Part shown: in pieces, positions 1 to 7,883 of the stretch | Layout of the letters: the number at the start of each line of letters is the position of its first letter | Position numbering within the stretch: the first letter of the stretch is position 1 | Assembly (NCBI GenBank): GCA_934085585.1 | Contig: CAKOHI010000002.1 | Coordinates: 62,001 to 126,000, forward strand | DNA from: an uncultured Bacilli bacterium | GTDB lineage: Bacteria > Bacillota_I > Bacilli_A > RF39 > UBA660 | Direction: 5' to 3' | Length of the DNA: 64,000 nt | Translations under genes and position numbers: made by a program | Notes under the pieces: generated by a model | What the model saw: the letters and a program-made list of their open reading frames with translations, nothing else | What the model was told of the DNA's origin: nothing | Database searches by the model: none

Positions 1-452
1 CTGGTGAAGTATATGACAACACAAATCCAAACTATATTGAATATGACTATTATGCCCATGAATTAAACAAAAAAACACCATTAATTATATGGACTAAAAA
101 CGAAGCTTTATCAAGTATATTTAACGGTGAAATTACTTATACTATGGGTATGTACAATGTTGCAGCAACAATACTAAATATGTATGGAATATATAATAAA
201 TATAACATAGGTGAAGACATATTCTCAGTTAAAGAAAATAACATTGTTGTCTATCCAAACGGAAACGTTTTAACAAATAAAGTTTACTATAATAATTCTA
301 CTAATGAATATAAAGTGTTAAAAGAAGATAATTTTACCGAAGACTACATTAAAAATATTAGCACACTCGGAGAAAAACGTCTTGAAGTGTCAAATGCAAT
401 TATAGTGTATAATTTATTAGAAAATCAAAAATTGAATGGAGAAGCAAAATGA
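1..452 (+). CDS. LTA synthase-family protein, C-terminal fragment (cut by window edge)
   Basis: The frame is open from base 3, so about 150 C-terminal residues of a longer protein are present. The fragment contains a TPLIIW stretch and then the series TMGMYNV, NMYGIYNKY, GEDIFS and NNIVVYPNG, which I recognise as the distal end of the extracellular sulfatase-type domain of lipoteichoic acid synthase-like proteins. Known members transfer glycerol-phosphate (or a related alcohol phosphate) from lipid donors onto a growing surface polymer outside the membrane. The metal-binding and catalytic Thr regions lie off the window. Its stop overlaps the next start by 4 bases, so the following membrane protein is probably cotranscribed. 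A phosphoethanolamine-transferase-like relative cannot be excluded from the tail alone. Confidence 0.8.
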   Translation, partial: GEVYDNTNPNYIEYDYYAHELNKKTPLIIWTKNEALSSIFNGEITYTMGMYNVAATILNMYGIYNKYNIGEDIFSVKENNIVVYPNGNVLTNKVYYNNSTNEYKVLKEDNFTEDYIKNISTLGEKRLEVSNAIIVYNLLENQKLNGEAK

Positions 453-1078
453 AAAAAAAGTATAAAAAAATATTAAAATTAATTATCTTAATAATAATCA
501 TTATAGTCATACTTATTTTATGTAAGATCTTTTTTGGAAAAGAAAAAGTAAAAAATAATGTTAAGGTTATAGATAGCATAGTTGATTTTTCCTATACATT
601 AGATGAACGTGATACAAAGCTAATGAAAGACACATATGAAGAATTAAAAAAAGTTTTAAAAGAAAAGGATATAAATTATGAAGAATATGCCAAAGTATTA
701 TCTAAACTTTTTGTCATTGATTTATTTACAATGGAAAATAAAATAAATAAATATGATATAGCATGTTTAGAATATGTTTACCCAGATAGTTTAAATAATT
801 TTAAATTAAATGTTGAAGATACATTATATAAATTGCTTGAAGATAACACTTATGGTAAAAGAAAGCAAAATCTACCAATAGTTAATAAAGTTGAAGTAAC
901 AAACATAGAAAAATCAAGTTATACTATAAATGAAGAAAATGTTGATAGTTACAATGTAAATCTTAATTGGGAATACGTTACTGATTTAGGTTACGACAAA
1001 AACGCTACATTAACATTAGTAAAAAAAGAAAATAAACTCTATGTTGTAGAATATAAAGCGGGTGTAGTAAATGAATAA
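449..1078 (+). CDS. Unknown membrane-anchored extracytoplasmic protein
   Basis: I do not recognise the family. The 209-residue protein has a Lys-rich N-terminus, one strongly hydrophobic Ile/Leu segment at about residues 10-29 and then a soluble outward-facing domain rich in Lys, Asp and Tyr, ending in beta-strand-like sequence (NLNWEYV, ATLTLVKK). That topology suggests a single-pass lipid-bilayer anchor with an external domain. It overlaps the LTA-synthase-like gene by 4 bases and the LCP gene by 8, so it is very likely translated in the same operon and may serve in wall-polymer synthesis or attachment; that role is inference from position only. NTF2-like or lipoprotein-like folds are possible, but there is no lipobox. 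Confidence 0.75.
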   Translation: MKKKYKKILKLIILIIIIIVILILCKIFFGKEKVKNNVKVIDSIVDFSYTLDERDTKLMKDTYEELKKVLKEKDINYEEYAKVLSKLFVIDLFTMENKINKYDIACLEYVYPDSLNNFKLNVEDTLYKLLEDNTYGKRKQNLPIVNKVEVTNIEKSSYTINEENVDSYNVNLNWEYVTDLGYDKNATLTLVKKENKLYVVEYKAGVVNE

Positions 1079-3032
1079 AATAATTAGAAAGTTAAAAAAA
1101 TCTAATAAAGCTTTAAGAATAATCTATTATTTAATTAGCATTATTTATCTTGTAGGAATGTGTATTTTTATAAAAAGTTTAATAAATTTAAAAGGTATAG
1201 AAACATTACTTCGAATAATTGCTATAATATTTTTTATAGTTTATATACTATTATATATGTTTATTAATCTTTTAAATCTTTTAAGAAGAAAGTATAAAGG
1301 ATTAATTATTACATCAATTTTATCAATAATATTTATCCTTATATTCTTTATAGGTTCATACTATATAAATTTCGTATATAACAACTTAAATGGCATGCAA
1401 GAAAAAAATGATATAGTATATAATACATATTTAATTACTTTAAAAGATAAAGAATTTACTAATGATAGTAAAATAGGGTTAATAAGTAGTAAAGTTGACA
1501 AAGATAACAATGATTTATCCACAAAATTATATAAACAAAAAAATCTTAAAAATGATACAATTGAATATGAAGATTATATTAAATTAATAAGTGATTTATA
1601 TAATGAAACTCTAGATGCGGCCTTTGTGCCTGGAAATTATGAAACTTTATTTAGAAATGAAGAAGGGTTCGAAGATATTTTAAGTGATACAAAAGTAGTA
1701 TATGAATACAGTGAAAAAAAGAAAAATGAAGATTTAGATTTAGTAAGTGATAAAGATTTTACAGAGCCATTAACCTTTTTATTTTTAGGAGTAGATTCTG
1801 AAGGTGATGGTCTTAATGCTAATGCTGCATTTAATGGTGATACTTTAATGTTAGTTTCTTTTAATCCCAAAACTTTAAATGCTATAATGTTATCAATTCC
1901 AAGAGATACTTATGTACCAATTGCTTGTAATCATGATAGATATGCAAAAATAAATTCATCTGCAGCATATGGAACAAGTTGTGTAATAAGCACAATTAAT
2001 AATTTTTTAGATATTAATATAGATTATTATGTAAAAATCAACTTTAAAGGTGTTGTAGATTTAGTTGAAGCAGTAGATGGTATTGAAGTAGATGTAGAAG
2101 CTCCGACATATATGGCAAATACTTATGGTGGTAAAGTGTGTGAACAAAATAGTGATAGACAGTTCGGGGATAAATTAGTATGTATGAATCCTGGACTTCA
2201 AACATTAAGTGGGGAACAAGCCCTAGCATATGCAAGATGTCGTCATATGTACATAGGTAGTGATTTAGACCGAGTTAGACACCAACAACAAGTAGTGGAA
2301 GCATTAGCAAGTAAAGTATTACATTTTAAAAGCCTTAAAGATTTTCAAAATATATTAAATGCTGTAAGTAAGAATATTGCGACTAATATGGATACAGATA
2401 CGATTTTATCAGGTTATAATGTAGCAAAAAATGTTTTAGGAAATAAATTAAGTGGTACTGATTCTCTAAATTTCCAAAAATCTACATTAGAAACATACAG
2501 TTTAAATGTTTATGTTCCTCAACAAGGAAGAAATACATCAGCCCAAGGATATTACCAAAGTAGTTTGGATGATATTAAGAAAGCCTTTAATATTATTTTA
2601 GGAAAAGAAAAAGAAGAAATGGTAAAAACATTTAGCTTTTCTGTAAATGAAACTTATGAAAAATATGTACCAGGTAAAGGTAAGAGAACTGGACAATCCG
2701 GAGCATTACTCCCAAGTTTTGTAGGAAAAACAATAAGTGAAGTTGAATCATTTTGTAATACAAATAATATTGATTTAAAAATAGAATATGTAAATAGTGA
2801 TTCTGATCATTACAATGAAAATATAGCTGTTGGCCTAGTAGGTGATCAAAGCATTCATAAAGATGTATTATTATCAACTGTTAAAGAGTTAACGATTTAT
2901 GTTATAAATAGTAGTGTTAAAAATAATACTGATAGTACCGATAATAAAAAATCTGATGGTGTAGAGAAAAATGACAATAGTCTGAATGATAAAAATAAAG
3001 ATGAAGAAATAATAAAAAGTTTACTAGATTAA
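1071..3032 (+). CDS. LytR-CpsA-Psr (LCP) family wall-polymer ligase with PASTA-like tail
   Basis: The family transfers undecaprenyl-phosphate-linked glycopolymers (teichoic acid, capsule) to peptidoglycan on the outer face of the membrane. Three hydrophobic helices occupy about residues 16-103. The LCP domain runs from about residue 236 (FLFLGVD) to 410 and contains the expected NGDTLMLVSF, SIPRDTYV, GIEVDV and ARCRH-SDLDRVRHQQ motifs, whose Asp and Arg residues bind the pyrophosphate of the lipid substrate. After about residue 547 comes a domain resembling PASTA (LPSFVGKTISEVESFC...), then a Lys/Asp/Asn-rich tail. At 653 residues it is longer than many LCP proteins because of that tail. It is the last gene of the operon and stops at a bidirectional terminator. 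It is a plausible attachment enzyme for the polymer made at 9-19 kb. Confidence 0.9.
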   Translation: MNKIIRKLKKSNKALRIIYYLISIIYLVGMCIFIKSLINLKGIETLLRIIAIIFFIVYILLYMFINLLNLLRRKYKGLIITSILSIIFILIFFIGSYYINFVYNNLNGMQEKNDIVYNTYLITLKDKEFTNDSKIGLISSKVDKDNNDLSTKLYKQKNLKNDTIEYEDYIKLISDLYNETLDAAFVPGNYETLFRNEEGFEDILSDTKVVYEYSEKKKNEDLDLVSDKDFTEPLTFLFLGVDSEGDGLNANAAFNGDTLMLVSFNPKTLNAIMLSIPRDTYVPIACNHDRYAKINSSAAYGTSCVISTINNFLDINIDYYVKINFKGVVDLVEAVDGIEVDVEAPTYMANTYGGKVCEQNSDRQFGDKLVCMNPGLQTLSGEQALAYARCRHMYIGSDLDRVRHQQQVVEALASKVLHFKSLKDFQNILNAVSKNIATNMDTDTILSGYNVAKNVLGNKLSGTDSLNFQKSTLETYSLNVYVPQQGRNTSAQGYYQSSLDDIKKAFNIILGKEKEEMVKTFSFSVNETYEKYVPGKGKRTGQSGALLPSFVGKTISEVESFCNTNNIDLKIEYVNSDSDHYNENIAVGLVGDQSIHKDVLLSTVKELTIYVINSSVKNNTDSTDNKKSDGVEKNDNSLNDKNKDEEIIKSLLD

Positions 3033-3056
3033 TTTTTAGTAAACTTTATTTCTTTT
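3016..3056. terminator. Bidirectional Rho-independent terminator between convergent genes
   Basis: An 11-bp inverted repeat (AAAGTTTACTA at 3016-3026 and TAGTAAACTTT at 3037-3047) has T-rich tracts on both sides. It overlaps the ends of the LCP gene and of the convergent small membrane protein gene, so it can stop transcription in both directions. Confidence 0.75.
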
Positions 3057-3420
3057 TAGCCTTGGATTTTTTTCTTTTAGTAGGGCTAACATAGCCATTA
3101 CTTCTTTTTGAAGAATTATTTTTAACCGGAGTTTTTTTCTTAACATTAGAATTTTTACTTTGTTTTTTATTTTTATTACTATTATCAACTTTTTTCTTTT
3201 CATTATTCTTTTTAGTATTATTAATAACAGATTTCTTTTCATTATTAATAAGTTTATCAAATTTAGTATCAGAGGATAATCTTGAACTTCCTTTTTTTTC
3301 AATTTCTATTTTTTCTAATTTACTTAAAAAAATCCACATAATACCGATTAAGATAATTAGTAAACTAAATGAAATTAAAACAATTAATATTATGTCAATA
3401 TTATCAAAATTTTTTGTCAT
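3046..3420 (-). CDS. Small membrane protein with Lys/Asn-rich cytoplasmic tail
   Basis: No family is recognised. The 124-residue protein has one hydrophobic segment near the N-terminus (IILIVLISFSLLIILIGIMWI), followed by a highly basic, low-complexity tail of Lys, Asn and Ser ending in repeated Lys. I start it at the ATG at 3418-3420 because GGTGAT lies just upstream; an ATG five codons earlier (3433-3435) lacks its own ribosome site. The charge pattern suggests the basic tail stays inside the cell, where it could contact nucleic acid or membrane lipids; this is inference. It is convergent with the LCP gene and shares its terminator. Confidence 0.6.
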   Translation of the reverse strand: MTKNFDNIDIILIVLISFSLLIILIGIMWIFLSKLEKIEIEKKGSSRLSSDTKFDKLINNEKKSVINNTKKNNEKKKVDNSNKNKKQSKNSNVKKKTPVKNNSSKRSNGYVSPTKRKKSKAKKK

Positions 3421-3511
3421 GTTATCACCACTCATTAAAATATATTATATTATAAAAATATTGAAAAAAATAGCAATTTTACATCTTTTTACTTAAAAAT
3501 ATGTAAAAAAT

Positions 3512-3540
3512 TTGAGAGTTTTTGTAGAATTTGATATAAT
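3512..3540 (+). promoter_or_regulatory. Sigma-A-type promoter of the dockerin/cohesin operon
   Basis: TTGAGA at 3512-3517 and a consensus TATAAT at 3535-3540 are separated by 17 bp. The AGGAGG ribosome site of the glucosaminidase gene follows about 20 bases downstream. Confidence 0.7.
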
Positions 3541-3572
3541 TACCATGAGATAATATAAAGGAGGCTTAGAAA

Positions 3573-5327
3573 ATGAAGAAAATATTAAGTTTATTTATTT
3601 TTATTATGGGCTTCTTTTTTATAACGAATGTGCAAGCTACAAGTTATACACATCGAATAAAAGTAATGAATAATCAAACAAATTTGCGAAAAGACCCAGG
3701 AGGCACAGATGGTACTAGATTAGGACTATTATCTAAAAACGACTACTATGTTTTAGTTGATGATAAATTATATGAAGATGTAAATAATCACGAAAGATGT
3801 GTAGGAAATTGGTATTATATGAGTTATTATACTGGATTAAATGGCTATGTTTGTAGTGATGATGTTAAGTTAGTAACATCTTTCAGTAATGATAATGAAT
3901 CTCCATCAACAGAATGTGAAAAAGCGTTAAGTGAAGCTGGATTTCCATCAAGTTATTGGGGAGGTCTTTGTGCTATAAAAGAAAGTAATCCAACATGGTC
4001 ATTTCAAGCCGTTAAAATTGATTTAGATTGGAAATATGTAGTTGAAAGAGAAAGTGAATGTACTAAAAATTATATTCATAATGGAGTTTATGATAAAACT
4101 TTTATAGACAAAACATGTACAGCAACTTCACCCGGAGGTTATGTAGCACCATCTCAAACCGGGGTAGCTTATTACATGGATCCTAGAAATTCATTTACAG
4201 AAAAGTATTTGTTTCAATTTCTAGATCAATCATATGATTATACTATAAAGGACAGTTATCCAAGTGCTGTAGAAATAATACTAAATGGAACAGATTTCAA
4301 TAATTATCATTTAGAAAAAGGTAATAATATAAAAGATATAATAATAGCAAATAGTGTAAACAAAGCAAGCCCAATAGCTATAGCATCAAAAATGAGAATA
4401 GAATTAGGAACAGGAACAAAATTAGAAAACCTTTATAAAGGTATTTATGATGGATATGATCGAATGTATATAGATTATTATAACTTTTTTAATTTTGGTG
4501 TTTATGATACTTGCGTAGCAGATTATGGAACGACTTTTTGTGGTTTAAGTTATGCGTACAAATCAGGATGGAAAGGACTTGAAAATGCCATAAGTGGTGG
4601 AATTTCTCAATTTTCAGAAGGTTATATATTAAAAGATCAATACACTGGTTATTTTCAAAAATTCAATGTGGCTACTAAAATAGAAGGAAGCCTATTTGCT
4701 CATCAATACATGACAAATTTAGCTGGGGCAAGAAGTGAATCTGGAACGTCTTATAGTGCATATTCTAAAAATAATTTACTAGGATTAAATTTATTATTTA
4801 AAATTCCTGTTTATAACAACATGGATGCTACAATAATAAATAGTGATAATGGTGCTGTTGATGATAATAACAATATTCCGACACCTAGCACAATTCCAAT
4901 CAGTACAATTGTAACATCAAGTGGATATCGATATCAAACACAATATATATCAAATATTTTGTTAAATACTGATGTTTCAAAAATAAAAAATGATTTAGAA
5001 TCTGTAGCTGGAAATGCAACTGTAAATATTAAAGATGCCAATGATAATATCAAAGAAAGTGGTATTGCCTGTACAGGTGATAAAGTAATAATTAATAATC
5101 AAAGTAGTACTGAAACTTTACAAATTATTATAAAAGGGGATACATCTGGAGATGGTGTAATAAATGCGCTAGATTTATTACAAGTCCAAAAAAATATATT
5201 AGGAACATATACTTTAACTGGAGCTTATAAAGAAGCTGCCGACACATCAAAAGATGGCACAATAAATGCTTTAGATTTACTACAAGTTCAAAAAAGTATA
5301 TTAGGAACATATACCATAGAACAATAA
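3573..5327 (+). CDS. Secreted SH3/N-acetylglucosaminidase with C-terminal dockerin
   Basis: Likely a peptidoglycan hydrolase cleaving next to GlcNAc in the wall. A signal peptide (about residues 1-22, ending VQA) is followed by an SH3-like domain (about 25-105), then a glucosaminidase-type domain (about 230-410) with the typical ASPIAIASKMRIELG segment, whose Glu is the probable catalytic residue, and NFFNFG, GISQF and HQYMTN motifs. After a linker, residues 523-534 and 557-568 form two calcium loops of type I dockerin pattern (D-T-S-x-D-G-x-I-N-A-L-D), each followed by LLQVQK-ILGTY. At 584 residues the architecture is complete. The next gene, 10 bases on, encodes a membrane-anchored cohesin-like protein, so the two products probably bind each other. 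The dockerin is clear; the exact glycosidic bond is inferred from the family. Confidence 0.87.
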   Translation: MKKILSLFIFIMGFFFITNVQATSYTHRIKVMNNQTNLRKDPGGTDGTRLGLLSKNDYYVLVDDKLYEDVNNHERCVGNWYYMSYYTGLNGYVCSDDVKLVTSFSNDNESPSTECEKALSEAGFPSSYWGGLCAIKESNPTWSFQAVKIDLDWKYVVERESECTKNYIHNGVYDKTFIDKTCTATSPGGYVAPSQTGVAYYMDPRNSFTEKYLFQFLDQSYDYTIKDSYPSAVEIILNGTDFNNYHLEKGNNIKDIIIANSVNKASPIAIASKMRIELGTGTKLENLYKGIYDGYDRMYIDYYNFFNFGVYDTCVADYGTTFCGLSYAYKSGWKGLENAISGGISQFSEGYILKDQYTGYFQKFNVATKIEGSLFAHQYMTNLAGARSESGTSYSAYSKNNLLGLNLLFKIPVYNNMDATIINSDNGAVDDNNNIPTPSTIPISTIVTSSGYRYQTQYISNILLNTDVSKIKNDLESVAGNATVNIKDANDNIKESGIACTGDKVIINNQSSTETLQIIIKGDTSGDGVINALDLLQVQKNILGTYTLTGAYKEAADTSKDGTINALDLLQVQKSILGTYTIEQ

Positions 5328-5337
5328 GGGAGGAAAA

Positions 5338-6705
5338 ATGAAAAGAATAAAATTAATATTGTTTAGTTTAGTTTGTTTATTATCATTACCAATAATGGTA
5401 AATGCCGCAAGTGGAAAAATAACAGTTTCTAGTACATCAACAGTTGTAGTGGGAAATAATGTTACAGTAACAGTTACTTTATCAAGTGCAACATCAATTG
5501 GTAGTTGGGAAATGTCATTAAATTATGATAAAAGTTATCTCCAATTAAAAAGTACAACCGCAGAAAGTAACAGTACCAGAATGGCAGCATCTACTGCAAC
5601 AGGAGTAAAAAGTAAAAGCTATACATTTACATTTAAAACTTTGAAAAAGGGAAGCACCAAAGTAAGTGTTGATAGTTATTTAGCTTATGCTTTTGAAGAT
5701 TTAAGCCAAATATCATTAACAAGTGGAAGTAAAACAATTAACATTATTACTCAAGCAGAGCTTGAAGCTAGTTATTCAAAAAATAATAATTTAAGTGCTT
5801 TAGGGGTTGAAGGGTTTACTTTAACTGAAGAATTTCAAACAGATAAATTAGAATATTTCGTAAAAGTCCCTGAAAATACAAAAGAAATAAATATAACAGC
5901 TACAGCACAAGATAGAAAATCATCTATAAGTGGAACCGGAGTTCACAATGTTGCTCAAGGAGCTAATAAGTTTGAAATAATAGTAAAAGCAGAAAATGGA
6001 TCAGAAAAAACATATATCATAAATGTTGATGTTATAGATGAAAATCCTATAAATGTTACTGTAAATAATAAAGAATATACTGTAGTTAAAATAAAAGAAA
6101 ACTTACCAGAAGCTAATTTATATATGGAATACACAGTAAAAATAAATGATTTTGAAATCCCAGCTTATAAAAATGACAACACTAATTTAATACTTGTAGG
6201 TTTAAAAGATAGTGATGGTAATATTTCATTATTTATATATGATGAAAAAAATAATAAATATCAAGAATATCATGAAATAGGTGTAAACAAAATAACCATT
6301 TATCCACTTACTAGCAATGAAGAAATAAAAGGTTACAAAAAAGAAATCATTACTATAAATGATACGGAAATAGAAGGATATATATATAATAAAAATTCAA
6401 ATTTTGTGATAATTTATGGCATTAACATTGAAACTGGAGATAAAGGTTTTTATATGTATGATAAAAATATGCAAACACTTACAATGTATAATGACGAGTA
6501 TACTACAGATTTAAATCAAAAAATTGAATTGTACACTTATATTATTTTTGCTTTTAGTGGAGTATTTATATTACTTATAATTATAATAATTATATTGGTA
6601 TGTAAAAGACAAAAGAAAAGTAAAAAGAAAAAAATAAATGATATTAAAGATAATAAAGAAAATAAATACATAAAAGATAAAAATACAATTGAAGAAATAA
6701 ATTAA
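5338..6705 (+). CDS. Membrane-anchored cohesin-domain protein with cadherin-like beta-sandwich
   Basis: Probable docking partner for the dockerin enzyme encoded just upstream. A signal peptide (about 1-23, ending VNA) precedes a cohesin-like beta-sandwich (about 25-138: VGNNVTVTVTLS, IGSWEMSLNYDKSYLQL, KSKSYTFTFKTLKKG). Next is a cadherin-like beta-sandwich (about 148-245; NNLSALGVEGFTLTEEF, ENGSEKTYIINV), then an unassigned extracellular region to about 390, one transmembrane helix (about 398-422) and a Lys-rich cytoplasmic tail. The start has a GGGAGG site 6 bases upstream. Cohesins normally bind dockerins with high affinity, so this protein would hold the glucosaminidase at the cell surface. 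Cohesin assignment rests on strand pattern and on the neighbouring dockerin rather than a profile search. Confidence 0.8.
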   Translation: MKRIKLILFSLVCLLSLPIMVNAASGKITVSSTSTVVVGNNVTVTVTLSSATSIGSWEMSLNYDKSYLQLKSTTAESNSTRMAASTATGVKSKSYTFTFKTLKKGSTKVSVDSYLAYAFEDLSQISLTSGSKTINIITQAELEASYSKNNNLSALGVEGFTLTEEFQTDKLEYFVKVPENTKEINITATAQDRKSSISGTGVHNVAQGANKFEIIVKAENGSEKTYIINVDVIDENPINVTVNNKEYTVVKIKENLPEANLYMEYTVKINDFEIPAYKNDNTNLILVGLKDSDGNISLFIYDEKNNKYQEYHEIGVNKITIYPLTSNEEIKGYKKEIITINDTEIEGYIYNKNSNFVIIYGINIETGDKGFYMYDKNMQTLTMYNDEYTTDLNQKIELYTYIIFAFSGVFILLIIIIIILVCKRQKKSKKKKINDIKDNKENKYIKDKNTIEEIN

Positions 6706-6765
6706 TTTACTAAAAATTAGTATTTAATTAGTGAATCAAACAAAACAAAAATAAAATTATTATTT

Positions 6766-6797
6766 AATTAATACTACAAAATAGTATTAATTTTTTT
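6766..6797 (+). terminator. Rho-independent terminator after the cohesin gene
   Basis: An 11-bp perfect stem (6766-6776 with 6782-6792), a 5-base loop and a run of T to 6797 end the dockerin/cohesin operon. Confidence 0.8.
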
Positions 6798-6863
6798 GTA
6801 TACATTGTGTAAACAATATATATATTTTTTATAACAGATGATATAATATTTTATGGAGGTACT

Positions 6864-7586
6864 ATGCAAGAAATATATATAAATCTAGATGATTCGGGAA
6901 AATTAACCAAAAAAGAGCTTATAAGTGTATACGGAGGACTAGTATTTTTATCAAAAAAAGAAAAAGATAAATTTATTACACAATATCGCAGTATAGTAAA
7001 TGAAATAAAATGTAAATATTGTAAGAAATTATGTAACAAAAAATGCCCGGAAATAAAAAATACTAATATTAAGAATAGTGATAAAAGAAGAATAATGAAT
7101 TATTTAAAAAAATATTATGTTGTTGGATTAATTATTAAAAATCAAGAAGTTTATAAACATATTATAGAAAGTAAGGCTGCCAAAGGAAGATTTATTGATT
7201 ATTCGCTCCGTAGAATGATAAAAGAAGTTATTAATAACCAAATAATAAACAATAATATATCATCACATAAACCTTTAAAAGTAGTAATTAATATAGATGA
7301 ACAAACAACTAAAAGTAATGGATATTATAATTTACATGATGGCCTAGTTGAAGAATTAAAATATGGTATAAGCAATTTTAATTATGCTTGTATTTATAAT
7401 CCAATATTTTTTAATGAATTAGATATTAAAATATCATATCAAGATTCGAGTAAAAGTTATTTAGTTCAAGCTGCTGATTTAATATCAGGAACAATTAGAA
7501 GAGGTGCATTAAATGCCCTAAACAATAATGAAAATGTAAATGAAACATTAAGTAGTTTTATAAATTATAAAATATTACTTCCATGA
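6864..7586 (+). CDS. DUF3800 family protein with an internal four-cysteine cluster
   Basis: DUF3800 proteins have an RNase H-like fold and are often found with mobile or defence genes; their biochemical role is not established. Here the family marks are the N-terminal YINLDDSG acidic motif (residues 5-12), a central INIDEQTT and the C-terminal QAADLISG. Between the first two lies an unusual C50-x2-C53-x3-C57-x3-C61 cluster that could bind zinc; I do not recall it as a general family feature. The gene stands alone with its own GGAGG site and an upstream TATAAT (6842-6847). The minus-strand small RNA ends immediately beyond its stop. The 240-residue length is normal for the family. Confidence 0.8.
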   Translation: MQEIYINLDDSGKLTKKELISVYGGLVFLSKKEKDKFITQYRSIVNEIKCKYCKKLCNKKCPEIKNTNIKNSDKRRIMNYLKKYYVVGLIIKNQEVYKHIIESKAAKGRFIDYSLRRMIKEVINNQIINNNISSHKPLKVVINIDEQTTKSNGYYNLHDGLVEELKYGISNFNYACIYNPIFFNELDIKISYQDSSKSYLVQAADLISGTIRRGALNALNNNENVNETLSSFINYKILLP

Positions 7587-7696
7587 AAAAAAGCTACTAA
7601 TGTAGCTTAATCCCAGTTAGCATGGCGTACACAAAGCACGCTTAATTATAAATAATCAAAATCTAACTATCGACCTGACGAGAATTATCTCCGGTA
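7586..7696 (-). ncRNA. Candidate small RNA with own promoter and terminator
   Basis: A minus-strand unit of about 105-110 nt fills the 297-base gap between the DUF3800 gene and tagO. It has a near-consensus promoter (7702-7730) and ends in a 7-bp stem with TAAT loop (7591-7608) followed by a T tract on the minus strand. Internally AGTTAG and CTAACT can pair around a GCGT/ACGC hairpin. No open frame with a start and ribosome site is visible. It does not match SRP RNA, tmRNA, RNase P or a riboswitch core I know, so its class is unknown. Confidence 0.55.
7591..7608 (-). terminator. Rho-independent terminator of the candidate small RNA
   Basis: AAGCTAC (7591-7597) and GTAGCTT (7602-7608) form a 7-bp stem. 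The adjoining run of A at 7586-7590 is a T tract only on the minus strand, which gives the direction. Confidence 0.75.
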
Positions 7697-7701
7697 AATT
7701 A

Positions 7702-7730
7702 ATATTACAATAACTTAAATGTTTTGTCAA
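7702..7730 (-). promoter_or_regulatory. Strong sigma-A-type promoter of the candidate small RNA
   Basis: On the minus strand, consensus TTGACA (7725-7730) and TAATAT (7702-7707) are separated by exactly 17 bp. Nothing coding lies downstream before the terminator at 7591. Confidence 0.7.
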
Positions 7731-7883
7731 TAAGCATGACGAAAAGAAACGTTTTTGTAAAAAAATAATATAATGCTTGAATATTACTTTACTATTAATA
7801 TGAAATTTTACCAATATTATACATTTTATTGCTTTTATTTTTGCTAAAACTAGGTTATAATAATTGTACGAGGAGTAAGTAAT

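Noticed and set aside
3036..3302. Alternative minus-strand frame, Lys/Leu/Ile-rich
   Set aside because: It overlaps the small membrane protein in another frame, lacks a ribosome site, and is explained by the A-rich coding strand.
7586..7696. GTCAGGTC in the candidate small RNA, like part of SRP RNA
   Set aside because: The SRP core (GGAA tetraloop region and following AGCAG) is absent, so the 8-base match is probably chance.
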